DNA from: Azolla caroliniana
Taxonomy: Eukaryota > Polypodiophyta
Reading direction: 5' to 3'
NCBI GenBank assembly: GCA_043228905.1
Contig: JBHGNT010000010.1
Location: 8,432,001-8,496,000 of the forward strand
Length of the DNA: 64,000 nucleotides
Position numbers and translations under genes: made by a program
In this document: in pieces, positions 34,105-44,557 of the stretch
Position numbering within the stretch: the stretch's first letter is position 1
Layout: every line of letters begins with the position of its first letter
Notes under the pieces: model-generated
What the model was told of the DNA's origin: nothing
The model's database searches: none
Seen by the model: only the letters and a program-made list of their open reading frames with translations

Positions 34105-34250
34105 TCTTCAAATTATCTTGGAAAAACATCATAGAGTTCCATTACATAATGTGGATCAAGCAACAACCAATCTGAGGTTTTACTTGTCCAACAGGATAGT
34201 AAAACTTCATAAAACCCTAGCAAAATCCCTAAGCTAACAATCATATCCAA

Positions 34251-37200
34251 CTAAACAGTATTTCGCTCCACTACGTCTGGGCCCCTTGACCGAGTAACTG
34301 GTCTTGTTCCCGATCGTGGCCCCTTCTTCAGCCTTTTTCTGGTTGGTTCCCCATTTAGCCTTGCTTCTAGGACCCAATGCGCAAGTGTGTCCTCCTCCGA
34401 CAACCTTCCCATCGCCTCAGCAGCTAATTGCACATCAGCCGTTTCTTGAACTAGCTTTTCAAGTACAGAGGGATCTGTTTGGACATTTTCAGTAGTTGGG
34501 CTCGGTGGGGTGGAATCAAGGTCTTGAGACTCGAAGAAATGTTGAATCAAGTGTTCATAAACACTGTTGTTGTGAACCTCAGTTTTACATGTTGTTTCCA
34601 CTATTTCATGGCATTTCACATCGTTGCCTAATTCAGTACACTGTTCCAAAAGAATAGGGTGCAGCTGATCTGAAGAAGATGTGATAGCAGGACTCTTACT
34701 TTCAGCCACATTGGCAGTAGTATCCTCATCTGTTGCAGCATCATCAGCACTAGACACATCATGTGCCGTCCTTAATCCACAAGATTCTACAATAACATGA
34801 CAGTTATTTAGGATAGCTAATTAGCTACTTTACTAAACTATGGTAGAAGCTAGGATAGCTAATTAGCTAGTACGATAGCTAATTAGCTAGTATGATAGCT
34901 AATTAGGTACTTTACTCAACTATGGTAGTAGTTAGGATAGCTAATTAGCTACATTACTCAACTATGGTAGTAGCTAGGATAGCTAATTAGCTACTTTACT
35001 CAACTATGGTAGTAGCTAGGATAGCTAATTAGCTACTTTACTAACTATGGTAGTAGCTAGGATAGCTAATTAGCTACTTTACTAACTATGGTAGTAGCTA
35101 GGATAGCTAATTAGCTACTTTACTAACTATGGTAGTAGCTAGGATAGCTAATTAGCTACTTTCTGAACTATGTAGTAGCTAGGATAGCTTATTAGCTACT
35201 AGGACAGCTAATTAGCTGCCAGTAGCTAATTAGCTACTAGGATAGCTAATTAGCTGCCAGTAGCTAATTAGCTACTAGGATAGCTTATTAGCTACTTTAC
35301 ACAACTATGGCAGTAGCTACTAGGATAGCTAATTCGCTAGGATAGCTAATTCGCTAATAGGATAGCTAATTAGTTGCCAGCAGCTAATTAGCTAGTAGGA
35401 TAGCTAATTAGCTACTAGGATAGCTAATTAGTTGCCAGTAGCTAATTAGCTACTAGGATAGCTTATTAGCTACTTTACACAACTATGGCAGTAGCTAATT
35501 AGTTACTAGGATAGCTAATTAGTTGCCAGTGGCTAATTAGCTAGTAGGATACCTAATTAGCTTTTTTACACAACTATAGTACTAGCTAATTAGCTAGTAC
35601 CATAGCTAATTACCTACTAGGATAGCTAATTAGCTAGTAGGATAGCTTATTAGCTACTTTACACAACTATAGTAGTAGCTAGGATAGCTAATTAGCTACT
35701 ATGGTAGCTAATTAGCTACTTTACTCAACTATGGTAGTAGCTAGGATAGCTAATTAGCTACTTTACTCAACTATGGTAGTAGCTAGGATAGCTAATTAGC
35801 TACTTTACTAACTATGGTAGTAGCTAGGATAGCTAATTAGCTACTTTACTAACTATGGTGGTAGCTAGGATAGCTAATTAGCTACAATGAAAGCTAATTA
35901 GCTACTTTCTGAACTATGTAGTAGCTAGGATAGCTTATTAGCTACTAGGACAGCTAATTAGCTGCCAGTAGCTAATTAGCTACTAGGATAGCTAATTAGC
36001 TGCCAGTAGCTAATTAGCTACTAGGATAGCTAATTAGCTGCCAGTAGCTAATTAGCTACTAGGATAGCTTATTAGCTACTTTACACAACTATGTCAGTAG
36101 CTAATTAGCTACTATGATAGCTAATTAGCTAGTAGGATAGCTAATTAGTTGCCAGTAGCTAATTAGCTACTAGGATAGCTAATTAGCTGCCAGTAGCTAA
36201 TTAGCTACTAGGATAGCTTATTAGCTACTTTACACAACTATGTCAGTAGCTAATTAGCTACTATGATAGCTAATTAGCTAGTAGGATAGCTAATTAGTTG
36301 CCAGTAGCTAATTAGCTACTAGGATAGCTAATTCGCTAGTAGGATAGCTAATTAGTTGCCAGTAGCTAATTAGCTAGTAGGATAGCTAATTAGTTGCCAG
36401 TAGCTAATTAGCTAGTAGGATAGCTAATTAGCTTTTTAACACAACTATGGTACTAGCTAATTAGCTAGTACCATAGCTAATTAGCTACTAGGATAGCTTA
36501 TTAGCTACTTTACACAACTATGGCAGTAGCTAATTAGTTACTAGGATAGCTAATTAGTTGCCAGTGGCTAATTAGCTAGTAGGATAGCTATTTAGCTTTT
36601 TTACACAACTATGGTACTAGCTAATTAGCTAGTACCATAGCTAATTAGCTACTAGGATAGCTAATTAGCTAGTAGCTCATTAGCTGCCAGTAGCTAATTA
36701 GCTAGTAGGATAGCTAATTAGAAAAGACTAAGCTTATTAGCTACAGTATGGTATACCTGTTAGTTTTCTCCACTCATTTGGTAGAGTTGTACTGCAATCT
36801 CCCAAACAGAATGCAGCAATTCGACAGGCATGTTGAAAACAAAGCAGATGGTATGTGTGGTTGCATGGTTGTAGGTGAACCAACAAAGACGCAGTTTTGT
36901 CCTCCACACCTAACCCGCAAGCGATGCAACGTGCTTGAACTGTCAATAAATCATTTTCTGGTTCTACTTCATTTGGTAAGGGAGCAAGAATGTTCAGGTC
37001 CAAATCCTGTCTGGTCCTTACCATTCCCTCCACAAAATGTAGCTTCTTCTTAAGGCAGCTAACTACCTGTTCTTGATGAATGTATTGTTCCTTCAACGCA
37101 ACAGAGAAATTTACCGATTAATTATTCTTGTTGTTGAAAGATACACCAACTTTGCTCAGGAATCGTTAACTTACTTGAAGCTTATCCAAATTGTAATCTG

Positions 37201-39000
37201 CAACAGTATTTACACCTAGAAGGTCCAGGCTCATTGAAAGAACCTGGATCTCTATTTGCAGTTCTATTTTACGCTGGGGATCCAGTGGCCCCTCTAATTC
37301 AAGCTCCTGTTGCGCAACCTATTCCAGATAATGCTTGATTAGCACATTTTACCCGTTATTTATAACACAATCACATACCAGCAAAACAATAGTTACCTGA
37401 ATCTTATTTCTAATTGTTGTAACAACAGAAGTAACTTTGCTCTCCATTGCAGAAGCCATTGTGGCTTTCTCTAAATCAGTCTTAAAAAATGCCAATGTCT
37501 CACAGGCTTCATGGACATTTTTTAGCATATAGCTAACCAATGTCTCACCTGTATCATCGACATTGGCTTTCCTTGGGTGTCGGTGTGGTGTATGCCCCCG
37601 GTCTTGCTGGGAGTCGGCAGTTGCATCAACAACTGCCATGCTCCAAAATCTGTCTATTTTTTGTGCCAAGGTCCCCATCTTTCGACATCTTTTTACCGAT
37701 GCCTCACCATAGACTGCCCAAGCTACCCTATACATTTCAGGGTCTCTAGATTCCTTCGCTGTTTTGCAGTACTCATATGCAAATGCTCTAGCAAATGAAA
37801 CTGACAACTCATTGTTGACTGGGATCTCCTGATGAACTTTCTGGTGCAGTCTCATGCAGTCATCGTACAAGTCGGCTCGTACATGCTTCAGCTTGACCTT
37901 GCCTTTGACTCTAGGCACTGTATATACTGTCATCCAGTCTATATCACTGATCAATTTATCACTTAGGACAGCAGGGTCAACACCCTCGAGTGACAGACCA
38001 TAGGTGTTGTGGAAGTCCTCCTTTGTCTCGCAAAATTTTGCGAAGTTTAGCACTCTCGTATACGGAGGAACGAGCCATCTGAAATATCATTTCAGAAATC
38101 AGAAATAGTGCAAAATCAGAATATGTGAGAATCAAAAACCCCAATCAACAACAACAAAAATGGTGCAAAATCTTTAACTTAGCAAATCAGAAACCCTAAT
38201 CATAATTTGTATTCAGAAATTTGAAATCAGAAACCCTAATCAAAATCTGTAATTAGAAATTTGAAATCAGAAACCCTAATCAAAATCTGTAATTAGAAGT
38301 TTGAAATCAGAAACCCTAATCAAAATCTGTAATCAGAAGTTTGTAACCAGAAACCTTATTCAGAAATTCTAATCAGAAATTTATAATAAAAAACCCTAAT
38401 CAGAAATTTCAATCAGAAACCCTAATAAAAAATTTCAATCACAAACCCTAATCAGAAATCCTAAGCAGAAATTTATAAACAAAAACCCTATTCAGAAATT
38501 CTAATTTGTAATCAAAATTTGTAACCAGAAACCCTATTCAGAAATTCTAATCAGAAATTTATAATCAAAAACCCTAATCAGAAATTTCAATCACAAACCC
38601 TAATCAGAAATTTCAATCACAAACCCTAATTAGAAATTCTAATAAGAAATTTATAAACAAAAACCCTAATCAGAAATTTCAATCAGAAACCCCAATCATC
38701 ACTAAAGACAGGATTAAATACAAAAAAAGTAATATAAACACACCTGTTGCTACTCCCCGATTTGCGAGACATCCTTGTATGGGACTCCAAGGACTTCGCC
38801 CTATTCGATTTTGGGGAAATATGAATCGGCACCAAAGTTCAGACAGTAGTCAAAAAGAAAAAACAAATGTTTGGGGTTTCTGTAACTGAAACATACCTGG
38901 ACGATGATCGAGCGGGTTCTGTGTTGTAGCTCTCAATCTGCAATGTCGATTTTTTGCTGTTGCGGGAGCTACGTCTGCGTTCGTGCTCTGAGTACTCCAT
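34251..39000 (-). CDS. Transposon accessory protein, six exons, coiled-coil region and zinc finger
   Basis: I read exons 39000-38897, 38800-38744, 38078-37397, 37318-37175, 37090-36757 and 34786-34251. All have GT/AG junctions and consistent phase, giving roughly 618 codons. The N-terminus (MEYSEHERRRSSRNSKKS) is basic and Ser-rich. Exon 3 has WLVPPYTRVLNFAKF and a helical charged body. Exons 4-5 look coiled-coil. Exon 5 ends in a RING/PHD-like cluster: CIACGLG, then LQPCNHTYHLLCFQHACRIA and CLGDC. Exon 6 is acidic with a nuclear-localisation-like TRKRLKKGPRSGTRPVTRSR. By analogy with the second genes of other plant transposons it may be a DNA-binding accessory factor, but I recognise no named family. 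The 3' end is uncertain (stop at 34251, or splicing on into the HAD-like exon). Confidence 0.6.
34787..36756 (-). repeat. Accessory-gene intron filled with the TAGCTAATTAGCTA palindrome array
   Basis: About 1.97 kb between the donor AACAG|GTATAC (36757/36756) and the acceptor TTGTAG (34787). 34800-36725 is dense with AGCTAATTAGCT, here organised in longer units with TACTTTACTAACTATGGTAG or GCCAGTAGCTAATTAGCTAC. The array differs in linker sequence from the transposase intron but shares the palindrome. Confidence 0.85.
38085..38742 (-). repeat. Accessory-gene intron 2 rich in AAACCCTAATC repeats
   Basis: About 16 copies of (A/G/C)AAACCCTAATCAGAAATT-type units between 38140 and 38700, irregularly spaced by 20-40 bp. 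AAACCCTAA is the plant telomere repeat and telo-box sequence, but the units are not head-to-tail heptamers. Confidence 0.85.
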
Positions 39001-39226
39001 CTGCGTTCAAAATCAGACTTAGGCTAAACAGGAAATTGATGACATTGAAGTCGACCTTAGATGATGGTGATATTCCCCAAGTTCCACTACGTCTGAAACA
39101 GAAGTTCAAATATTTGAGTTTTTTCATAAATTAGTTTTTCAAATATTTGATTTTCCCACAAAAAAGACTAGCTAAACAAATAGCTAATTAGCTATGGCCA
39201 TTTTAGTAGCTAATTAGCTATAATAG
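39001..39226. promoter_or_regulatory. Transposon right subterminal region, likely promoter of the accessory gene
   Basis: Lies upstream of the minus-strand ATG at 39000. It contains two TAGCTAATTAGCTA-type motifs close to the right terminus (about 39180-39220). I see no clear TATA box. No coding sequence. Confidence 0.5.
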
Positions 39227-39251
39227 TGTTTCCACTCGCATGCTTTTACCC
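39227..39251 (-). repeat. Right terminal inverted repeat of the DNA transposon
   Basis: TGTTTCCACTCGCATGCTTT and TACCC, the reverse complement of the left terminus with one mismatch; followed by the TAGA duplication. Confidence 0.95.
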
Positions 39252-39553
39252 TAGAACATTCTAGAAACTTTAGGAGTACTCCTTAGAACACTATAAAAGG
39301 AGGCACAAGGCATTATTTCGAACCAAATCGGTTCAAAACCAGTCTTAAGCCTCCTAGCTACTATTGTATATTCCCTTAACATAATATATATCTTTTGTTA
39401 TCCTCATTCTCTCTCTCTCTCTCACTCACTCTCTCCTTCTCTCGAGAGTTCTACACCTCCCTTAGTACTAATCCTCATATTTTAGTACTAATTCCTTCTC
39501 TGTTCTAGTACTGTTCCTGACAGTACTTCTCTGTCTTAGTACTGCTCCTGACA
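39252..39553 (+). repeat. gypsy-3 3' LTR, right part
   Basis: TAGAACATTCTAGAAACTTT... to GCTCCTGACA, matching 23093-23397. It keeps the heat-shock motif (three perfect units), TATAAAA and a CT tract, so a heat-inducible promoter could sit directly at the transposon's right border. Confidence 0.93.
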
Positions 39554-39625
39554 AAAAGTGTTTGTTACCTTTTGCGGTGAACGTGGATCGAACACGTGAC
39601 CTTCAGATCTTCAGTCTGATGCTCT
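39554..39625 (-). repeat. tRNA-Phe-like block resuming after gypsy-3, truncated
   Basis: AAAAGTGTTTGTTACCTTTT then GCGGTGAACGTGGATCGAAC and on to CAGTCTGATGCTCT (39573-39624). About the last 20 bases of the tRNA-like sequence are missing; a different repeat starts with TCATGTATTTTTG. Confidence 0.8.
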
Positions 39626-39838
39626 TCATGTATTTTTGTTGACCTTACGGCCGGTACAAGGAGTGCGGAACGAGGAAATCATTGGTGGGTTGTAGATAAG
39701 TCTAGAGGGAGACGAGACCACCAAGATCGATTTGAGCACACCCGAATCGTACACAAAGCTTGGTGTAGACGACGATTAGAAGAGATAGAGGGAGGGGAGA
39801 GGGAGTTAAGGGATCAAAATGCTAAAAATAAAACTCTA
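39625..39838. repeat. Direct repeat A, left copy (about 213 bp)
   Basis: TCATGTATTTTTGTTGACCT... to AAAAATAAAACTC, repeated at 54834-55047 with about 90-95 percent identity by eye. Outside both copies lies tRNA-Phe repeat, broken at the same GCTCT position. Confidence 0.85.
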
Positions 39839-40290
39839 CATAGCAATAAAACACTAAATAAGATTAAAACATACCCATGAGCTTGAGAAAGAGAGAGAGA
39901 GAGATGAAACAAAACTAATCTTCATTAAGATAGGGTTTACAATGAGATAGGGGAAATGGGAATGGTCACGAGCAAACTAGTTTCGCCCCCTATGGGGCTC
40001 ATCAGTGCTAAGTGGCCTTTGGGGGTTGATGGTGTTTATATAGGGAGGTTTAGGAGACGCTTTAGAAAAATCAAAATAAGGAGTGGGGAGTGGAGGTGTG
40101 CTAATGGGTATGATTGAAAAAGGCGAAGGAGAGAAGAGAAGGCTATATAATAAGGGTAAATATAATGAGGGGGAGAGGGTTTAATGTGAAGGGGTAATAG
40201 TGGGCGTTTAGAAAAATCTAATGGGGTGAAAATGTAACAATAAAGGAAAAAATGGGAAACAAAAGGGGAGAGTAATGGAGGTATAGAACT
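39839..40290. other. Non-coding purine-rich DNA
   Basis: AT- and purine-rich, with a GA microsatellite at 39889-39903. No gene seen. Confidence 0.6.
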
Positions 40291-40338
40291 AGTGAGAGGG
40301 GAACTTAGAAAAAAAGGAAGAGGGGAAAAGAAGAAAGG

Positions 40339-40382
<44 letters not shown>

Positions 40383-40600
40383 TGATTAATTATAGGGAAG
40401 AGAGTGGTGAGAGGGGAACTTAGAAAAAGGAAGAGGGGAAACTTAAAAGAGAAAAGGGAGAGTGAGAGAGAGGAGTGATTAGACATAGGGAAGAGAGTGG
40501 AGAGATGAGAACTTAGAAAAGAAGAAAGGGAAAGAGAGAGAGAGAGAGAGAGAGAGGAGTGATTAGACATAGAGAAGAGAGTGGAGAGAGGGTGGGGAAC
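40290..40600. repeat. GA-rich minisatellite, about three units of 95-115 bp
   Basis: Units share GAGAGGGGAACTTAGAAAAA, a (GA)n tract and GGAGTGATTA...TAGGGAAGAGAGTGG. (GA)n is longest at 40340-40379. The minus-strand Ser/Leu ORF across it is a repeat artefact. Confidence 0.8.
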
Positions 40601-41682
40601 AGTGTTGGGCAAAGTTTTTAACCCCTACTGGAAATTTTCCTGCTGCTTATGATCGTAATCGGAAATGAAAAATTTTACCCGGCCACTTTCCTATGAGTGA
40701 TAATGTCAACTGTAACATGTTAAAATTTTTTTTACCACATACCAAAAAACAATTTAGCACAAGATGAGGTAGCAACATAGATATAGTACATTCTATGGAG
40801 GTTGTGGAGTCGGCCCTCTAGAATGGTACTTGCGATTTCCCTCATGAGTTAGAAAATAAAGAAAAAAAATATTGAACATTAAAAAAAAGTGACCTCACCC
40901 TATATAAAAATTTTAGAAAATTGAAAGTAGCTCAAGAATTAACATTGCACTACAAGTAATCTATATCACTAACCTATGAATGATTAGTAGTAAAAACATT
41001 TGTAAAATGGCGCATAATCATGATTTGAGATTACATTATTAGTCATTGTTTTAACATAAAATCTATATGCCACATAACCGTAATATGGGAAGATGGAATA
41101 TGAATCAAAGACTTGTGAGTCAATTCATGCTCTTTTCTTCTCAAATTATTGATGTTGGTTTGAGACCCAATTCTGATTAGATCTCCAGGTCTATGTTGGG
41201 CATAACTATGATCACGTTTATGTATTTTGTAAAACCAACCACATAACTATAATCAGTGTTGTGATCAGTCATTGTTCGGTTCACAGAAAAGGAAAGGGAT
41301 GCACTAATAACTTTGGGTCCACTAAAAGTCAAGAAGCATACAAGAGTCGATCAATTAGAATCGAACTGCTTCCTATGGGAAATGGCATGATTCTTGGCTC
41401 CACACATATTGTTGATCATGTAGGCAATTCTTCTCTCTCTCTCTCTCTCTCTCTCAGATTGGCCTCTTTATGGACGATAAAACTTCTAATTCTAATTCTA
41501 ATTAAGAAGACAAGGCATTGGGATGCAGTGGCTTCCAGAGTACGAGAAGAATCCAATGGAAAAGACGATCAAGTTCACTGAAGATGAATCAAGTATTCAT
41601 ACCCATCTCTTCTTCTTTGGTGAAGTTGGGGGCTGGATGATCAGGTTTATCATTTGGAATTGTAATAATTTATGACATCTAC

Positions 41683-41733
<51 letters not shown>

Positions 41734-41780
41734 TTGGCCGTGTTGTCGTATTATTGGGTCAAACATTCCTTTCTGTTTCC
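40601..41780. other. AT-rich intergenic DNA with microsatellites, no recognised gene
   Basis: No coding similarity recognised. It includes (CT)n at 41430-41455 and an ATC/CAT triplet tract of about 17 units at 41683-41732. The 107-codon ORF at 41261-41581 crosses the CT tract and shows no known domain. Confidence 0.6.
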
Positions 41781-41909
41781 TCACAAAACCACTCCACCAA
41801 AGATGAATGGACAAACTACATGAAGAAGAAGATCAATCTGGATCTTGATGATGCACCTATGTTCAATGAAAGTTGGAAGATTGAAGCCTCCCCAAGCACT
41901 ATTGAAGTG
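41780..41909 (+). pseudogene. DUF247-like host gene, 5' part, interrupted by copia-5
   Basis: The plus-strand frame reads DEWTNYMKKKINLDLDDAPM and FNESWKIEASPSTIEV up to the copia-5 insertion. After removing the element and one AAGTG copy it continues in frame at 52505 with KPEAYKPKLVSIGPL. The latter matches the signature near the start of plant DUF247 proteins (P/K-x-A-Y-x-P-x-x-V-S-I-G-P). Their biochemical function is unknown. No start codon is certain, so this may already have been a pseudogene before the insertion. Confidence 0.55.
41905..41909. other. Target-site duplication of copia-5 (AAGTG)
   Basis: AAGTG at 41905-41909 and again at 52500-52504 flank the two LTRs exactly. Confidence 0.92.
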
Positions 41910-42324
41910 TGTTGAGCGACAAGCTCAACCGGATCCGGATCGGTTAAATAAGCCTGAGCCGGATCGGCATCCAAAAGGATGAGCCGGATCGGTGAGCCGG
42001 TGAACTGGGGAGCCGGTTAGCTGGGGAGCCGGTTAGCTGGATCAAGCAGTAACCGGAAGCCAAGTAGCAGCTGGTCTACTAGGGAGTTAATATCTCGTAG
42101 TTAGTGTCAGATGCTTGTGTGAGCATTGAAGTACACCGTACTTTTGTCAGTCCGTATGGACTTGTATAAAAGTGTTCATTGAACATATATGATGTACAGA
42201 CTGAGTAGTATTTTTGGAATTAAGTTTCTGTGTGCTCTCTCTCTGTCTCTCCTGCGTACTGTTAAGCTCTCCATTAAACCTGTTTTCTGTTTTCTATTGC
42301 TTCCGCACGCTATTTGTTTTTACA
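41910..42324 (+). repeat. copia-5 5' LTR (415 bp)
   Basis: TGTTGAGCGACAAGCTCAAC... to TGTTTTTACA. It contains TATAAAAG (42174) and a short internal GGAGCCGGTTAGCTGG duplication that makes it longer than the 3' LTR. Confidence 0.93.
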
Positions 42325-42336
42325 TGGTATCAGAGT
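42325..42336 (+). other. copia-5 primer-binding site (initiator tRNA-Met)
   Basis: TGGTATCAGAGT directly after the 5' LTR. Confidence 0.92.
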
Positions 42337-42426
42337 GCGAGGGTTGAGAACCTCTACAACCGACATTCTCTTTCGCAAGACAAACCCTACAGCTTGTGAG
42401 AACAGAACAGTAGACAAAAAGAAAAA

Positions 42427-43275
42427 ATGGACAGAGGAATGGCTAGCTCGCTCCCGGTGGAGAAGCTCGACAGAACCAACTACGCATCTTGGTCTTACAA
42501 GATGCACCAATACCTGCTTGGGCATGGGTACTGGAGCTATGTCGACGGAGCTAACGACACAGCACCTGATGCGACACAAGGACTTCCCAGTGTGGGAACA
42601 AGCGGCAAGTAGAGTGATGTACTGCTTCGTGTCTAGTGTTGGAGACCAGCTGCTAAGCCATATCCGAGATGCCAAGACGCCAAAAGAAGCTTGGGGAAAC
42701 CTGAAGAAGGTTTTCGCCGCAAGCACAACGGCCAGGAAGCTGCAGCTCAGGCAAAAGCTCAACAATGTCCGACAGAAAAACCTGTCTGTGGCCGATTACA
42801 CGACCCGAATCAAGGAAATTTGTGACTCACTCGCCTCCGTCAATGTAAACGTCGAGGAGGACGAGATGGTGCAAGTGTGCCTTGGTGGGCTAGCGTCTAG
42901 GTTCGGAGCTTTCCGAACGGCGGTCTGTATGAGGGAGAATACGTCGTCATTTTTCGACTTACTGTCGATGCTCCTTGTAGAGGAGAACCACGCCGGTGCG
43001 TCAACAAGTGCACCCACCGATAGTCGGATGCTGTACACGGAGGTGGATTGGCCTCGTGGGCGTGGTGGATGAAGCGGGTCGTCTAGCAATGGTAGCGGCC
43101 GGCAAGAGCAGGACCGAAGGCACACAGAGCGTGCCGACAACAGTTCTAGGACCTCCACAACCAGGGGGAGTCAAGGTGGCGCCGGAGGCCCACAAGACAA
43201 ATCCGCCACGGAATGTTGGTACTGTGGCAAAAAGGGCCATAGAGAAAGTGAGTGCTGGAAGAAGCGCGCCGATTC
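42427..43275 (+). pseudogene. copia-5 gag with CCHC zinc knuckle
   Basis: ATG 42427 gives MDRGMASSLPVEKLDRTNYA and SWSYKMHQYLLGHGYWSYVD. A frameshift near 42575 moves the reading frame to one continuing KDFPVWEQAASRVMYCFVSS, TPKEAWGNLKKVFAASTTAR, KNLSVADYTTRIKEICDSLA and MVQVCLGGLASRFGAFRTAV (UBN2 gag family). A stop at 43070 follows the RGRGG linker, and the knuckle CWYCGKKGHRESEC lies at about 43211-43256 in another frame. Confidence 0.88.
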
Positions 43276-43890
43276 GGACAGATCTGGATCCGGCAAAACC
43301 GGTCGAGAGAACCGGCAAAGCTTGCACTACGCGCAAGGATCAAGAGGATCCAGAACTGGGAAGACCGGTAAGGGGCCAGCCTTGGTGATGAAGCACCAGG
43401 CAAATTCGATGAAGAAGACCACTTCCAAATCGGAGGAAGTGTGGTACATTGATTCCGGTGCATCAAATCACATGACGAACCACAAAGAGTGGTTCTTCTT
43501 CCTAGAGAAACCGGAACAATTGGGAGTTGTCAAAACCGGAGACGACACTCCTCACCCAATCGTGCATGTCGGAGAAGTACCTTTGAGCCATGTCGGATAG
43601 AGGGGGAAGCTGAAGAACATATTACACGTTCCGACTATCACGAAGAACCTGGTGTCGGTCGGATAGATCGTCGACCAGGGAATGCAGGTGCGGTTTACGC
43701 ACCTCGGGTGCTTCATCGAGGAAGAGGGCCAAATCATTGCGCAAGGGCGCAGAGACGGGAGGATGTTCATCCTCGACACCAATGACGTCGACACCGCTTT
43801 GTTCGCCAAAGGACAAAAGATTGAATCGAACATCGATCTCTGACACAAGCGGATCGGCTACGTCAATTACCGGAGGCTTCAAGATCAGCA
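43276..43890 (+). pseudogene. copia-5 protease and GAG-pre-integrase
   Basis: ORF 43322-43600 contains VWYIDSGASNHMTNHKEWFF, the aspartic protease active site (D-S-G) plus its copia-typical downstream block. Stops and frameshifts follow. 43622-43890 reads a decayed LKNILHVPTITKNLVSVG, HLGCFIEEEGQIIAQGRRDG and RMFILDTND pre-integrase region. Confidence 0.82.
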
Positions 43891-43891
43891 A

Positions 43892-44557
43892 ATGAAACAA
43901 GTTGTTTTTGGTTTGCCGAAGTTCAGTGGCCGAAAGTCCCAAGTATGTGAAGCCTGGCAACTCGGGAAGCAACACCAGCTTCCAGTCCCCACCGAACGAA
44001 ATCATAGCAGTAACAAGCTCGACCTTATTCATTTGGATGTATGGGGACCGGCACAGAACGTGAGTCTTGGCGGGAGTCGATATTTCATCTCCTTCATCGA
44101 TGACTACAACCGACACACATGGATCTACCTCATTGAGCGGAAGAGCGAAGTCTTTGACTGTTTCCGGAACCTCCAAAGCATGGTGGAACGGGAATCAGAG
44201 AGGAAGATCAAGTGCCTGCGGTCAGATGGCAGAAAACAATATTTTTCCGGACAATTCAACAGTTATCTGCAACAAACAGGAATTCGGAGAGAGTTCAGCT
44301 GCAAATACACGCTGGAGAAAAACGGTGTGGCTGAAAGGAAGAACCGGTCGCTTGACGACGCGACAAGGGCAATGTTGGAAGAGAAGAGCATGCCCCATTT
44401 CTACTGGGTGGAGGTGGTTCGGACGACCGTCTACATCCAAAACCGGATCGGTGACAAGGTGTCAGCTCACGAGTTGTATTTCGGGCGCAAGACGAATTTG
44501 AGACACCTTCAAATATTCGGCAGCATAGCATATGTGCATGTGCCTGATGAGAAGTGA
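43892..44557 (+). pseudogene. copia-5 integrase
   Basis: Open for 221 codons: LIHLDVWGPAQNVSLGGSRY (first Asp), FIDDYNRHTWIYLIERKSEV, KCLRSDGRKQYFSGQFNSYL (second Asp; the usual GGEY is changed to RKQY), REFSCKYTLEKNGVAERKNR (Glu), and HFYWVEVVRTTVYIQNRIGD. It ends at a TGA after YVHVPDEK. Catalytic residues are kept, but the neighbourhood is degraded. Confidence 0.88.

Larger units (their letters stand above)
26815..39251. mobile_element. 12,437-bp DNA transposon with 25-bp terminal inverted repeats (DDE/DDD type)
   Basis: The left end (GGGTGAAAGCATGCGAGTGG plus AAACA) and the reverse complement of the right end (39227-39251) differ at one of 25 positions. The flanks TAGA (26811-26814) and TAGA (39252-39255) duplicate four bases that occur once in the uninterrupted reading of the LTR; a 2-bp AG duplication with a 26-bp repeat is the alternative parse. 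It carries a plus-strand transposase gene, two minus-strand genes convergent with it, an 83-bp repeat upstream of the transposase, and hundreds of bases of a palindromic repeat. The 4-bp duplication and acidic triad make the Sola group one candidate superfamily; I cannot test that here. Confidence 0.92.
22950..39553 (+). mobile_element. gypsy-3, LTR-bounded chromovirus whose 3' LTR holds the 12.4-kb DNA transposon
   Basis: 5' LTR 22950-23397, gag, fused RT-RNase H, integrase with chromodomain, and a 3' LTR split into 26657-26814 and 39252-39553. The flanks GAAAG and AAAAG form an imperfect 5-bp duplication, and the tRNA-Phe repeat is continuous if the element is removed. The internal region lacks protease and the N-terminal half of RT. 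Confidence 0.92.

Noticed and set aside
38140-38700. Interstitial telomere
   Set aside because: AAACCCTAA cores are separated by 20-40 bp of non-telomeric sequence and sit inside a predicted intron.
40289-40612. Ser/Leu-rich minus-strand protein
   Set aside because: It is the translation of (GA)n minisatellite DNA.
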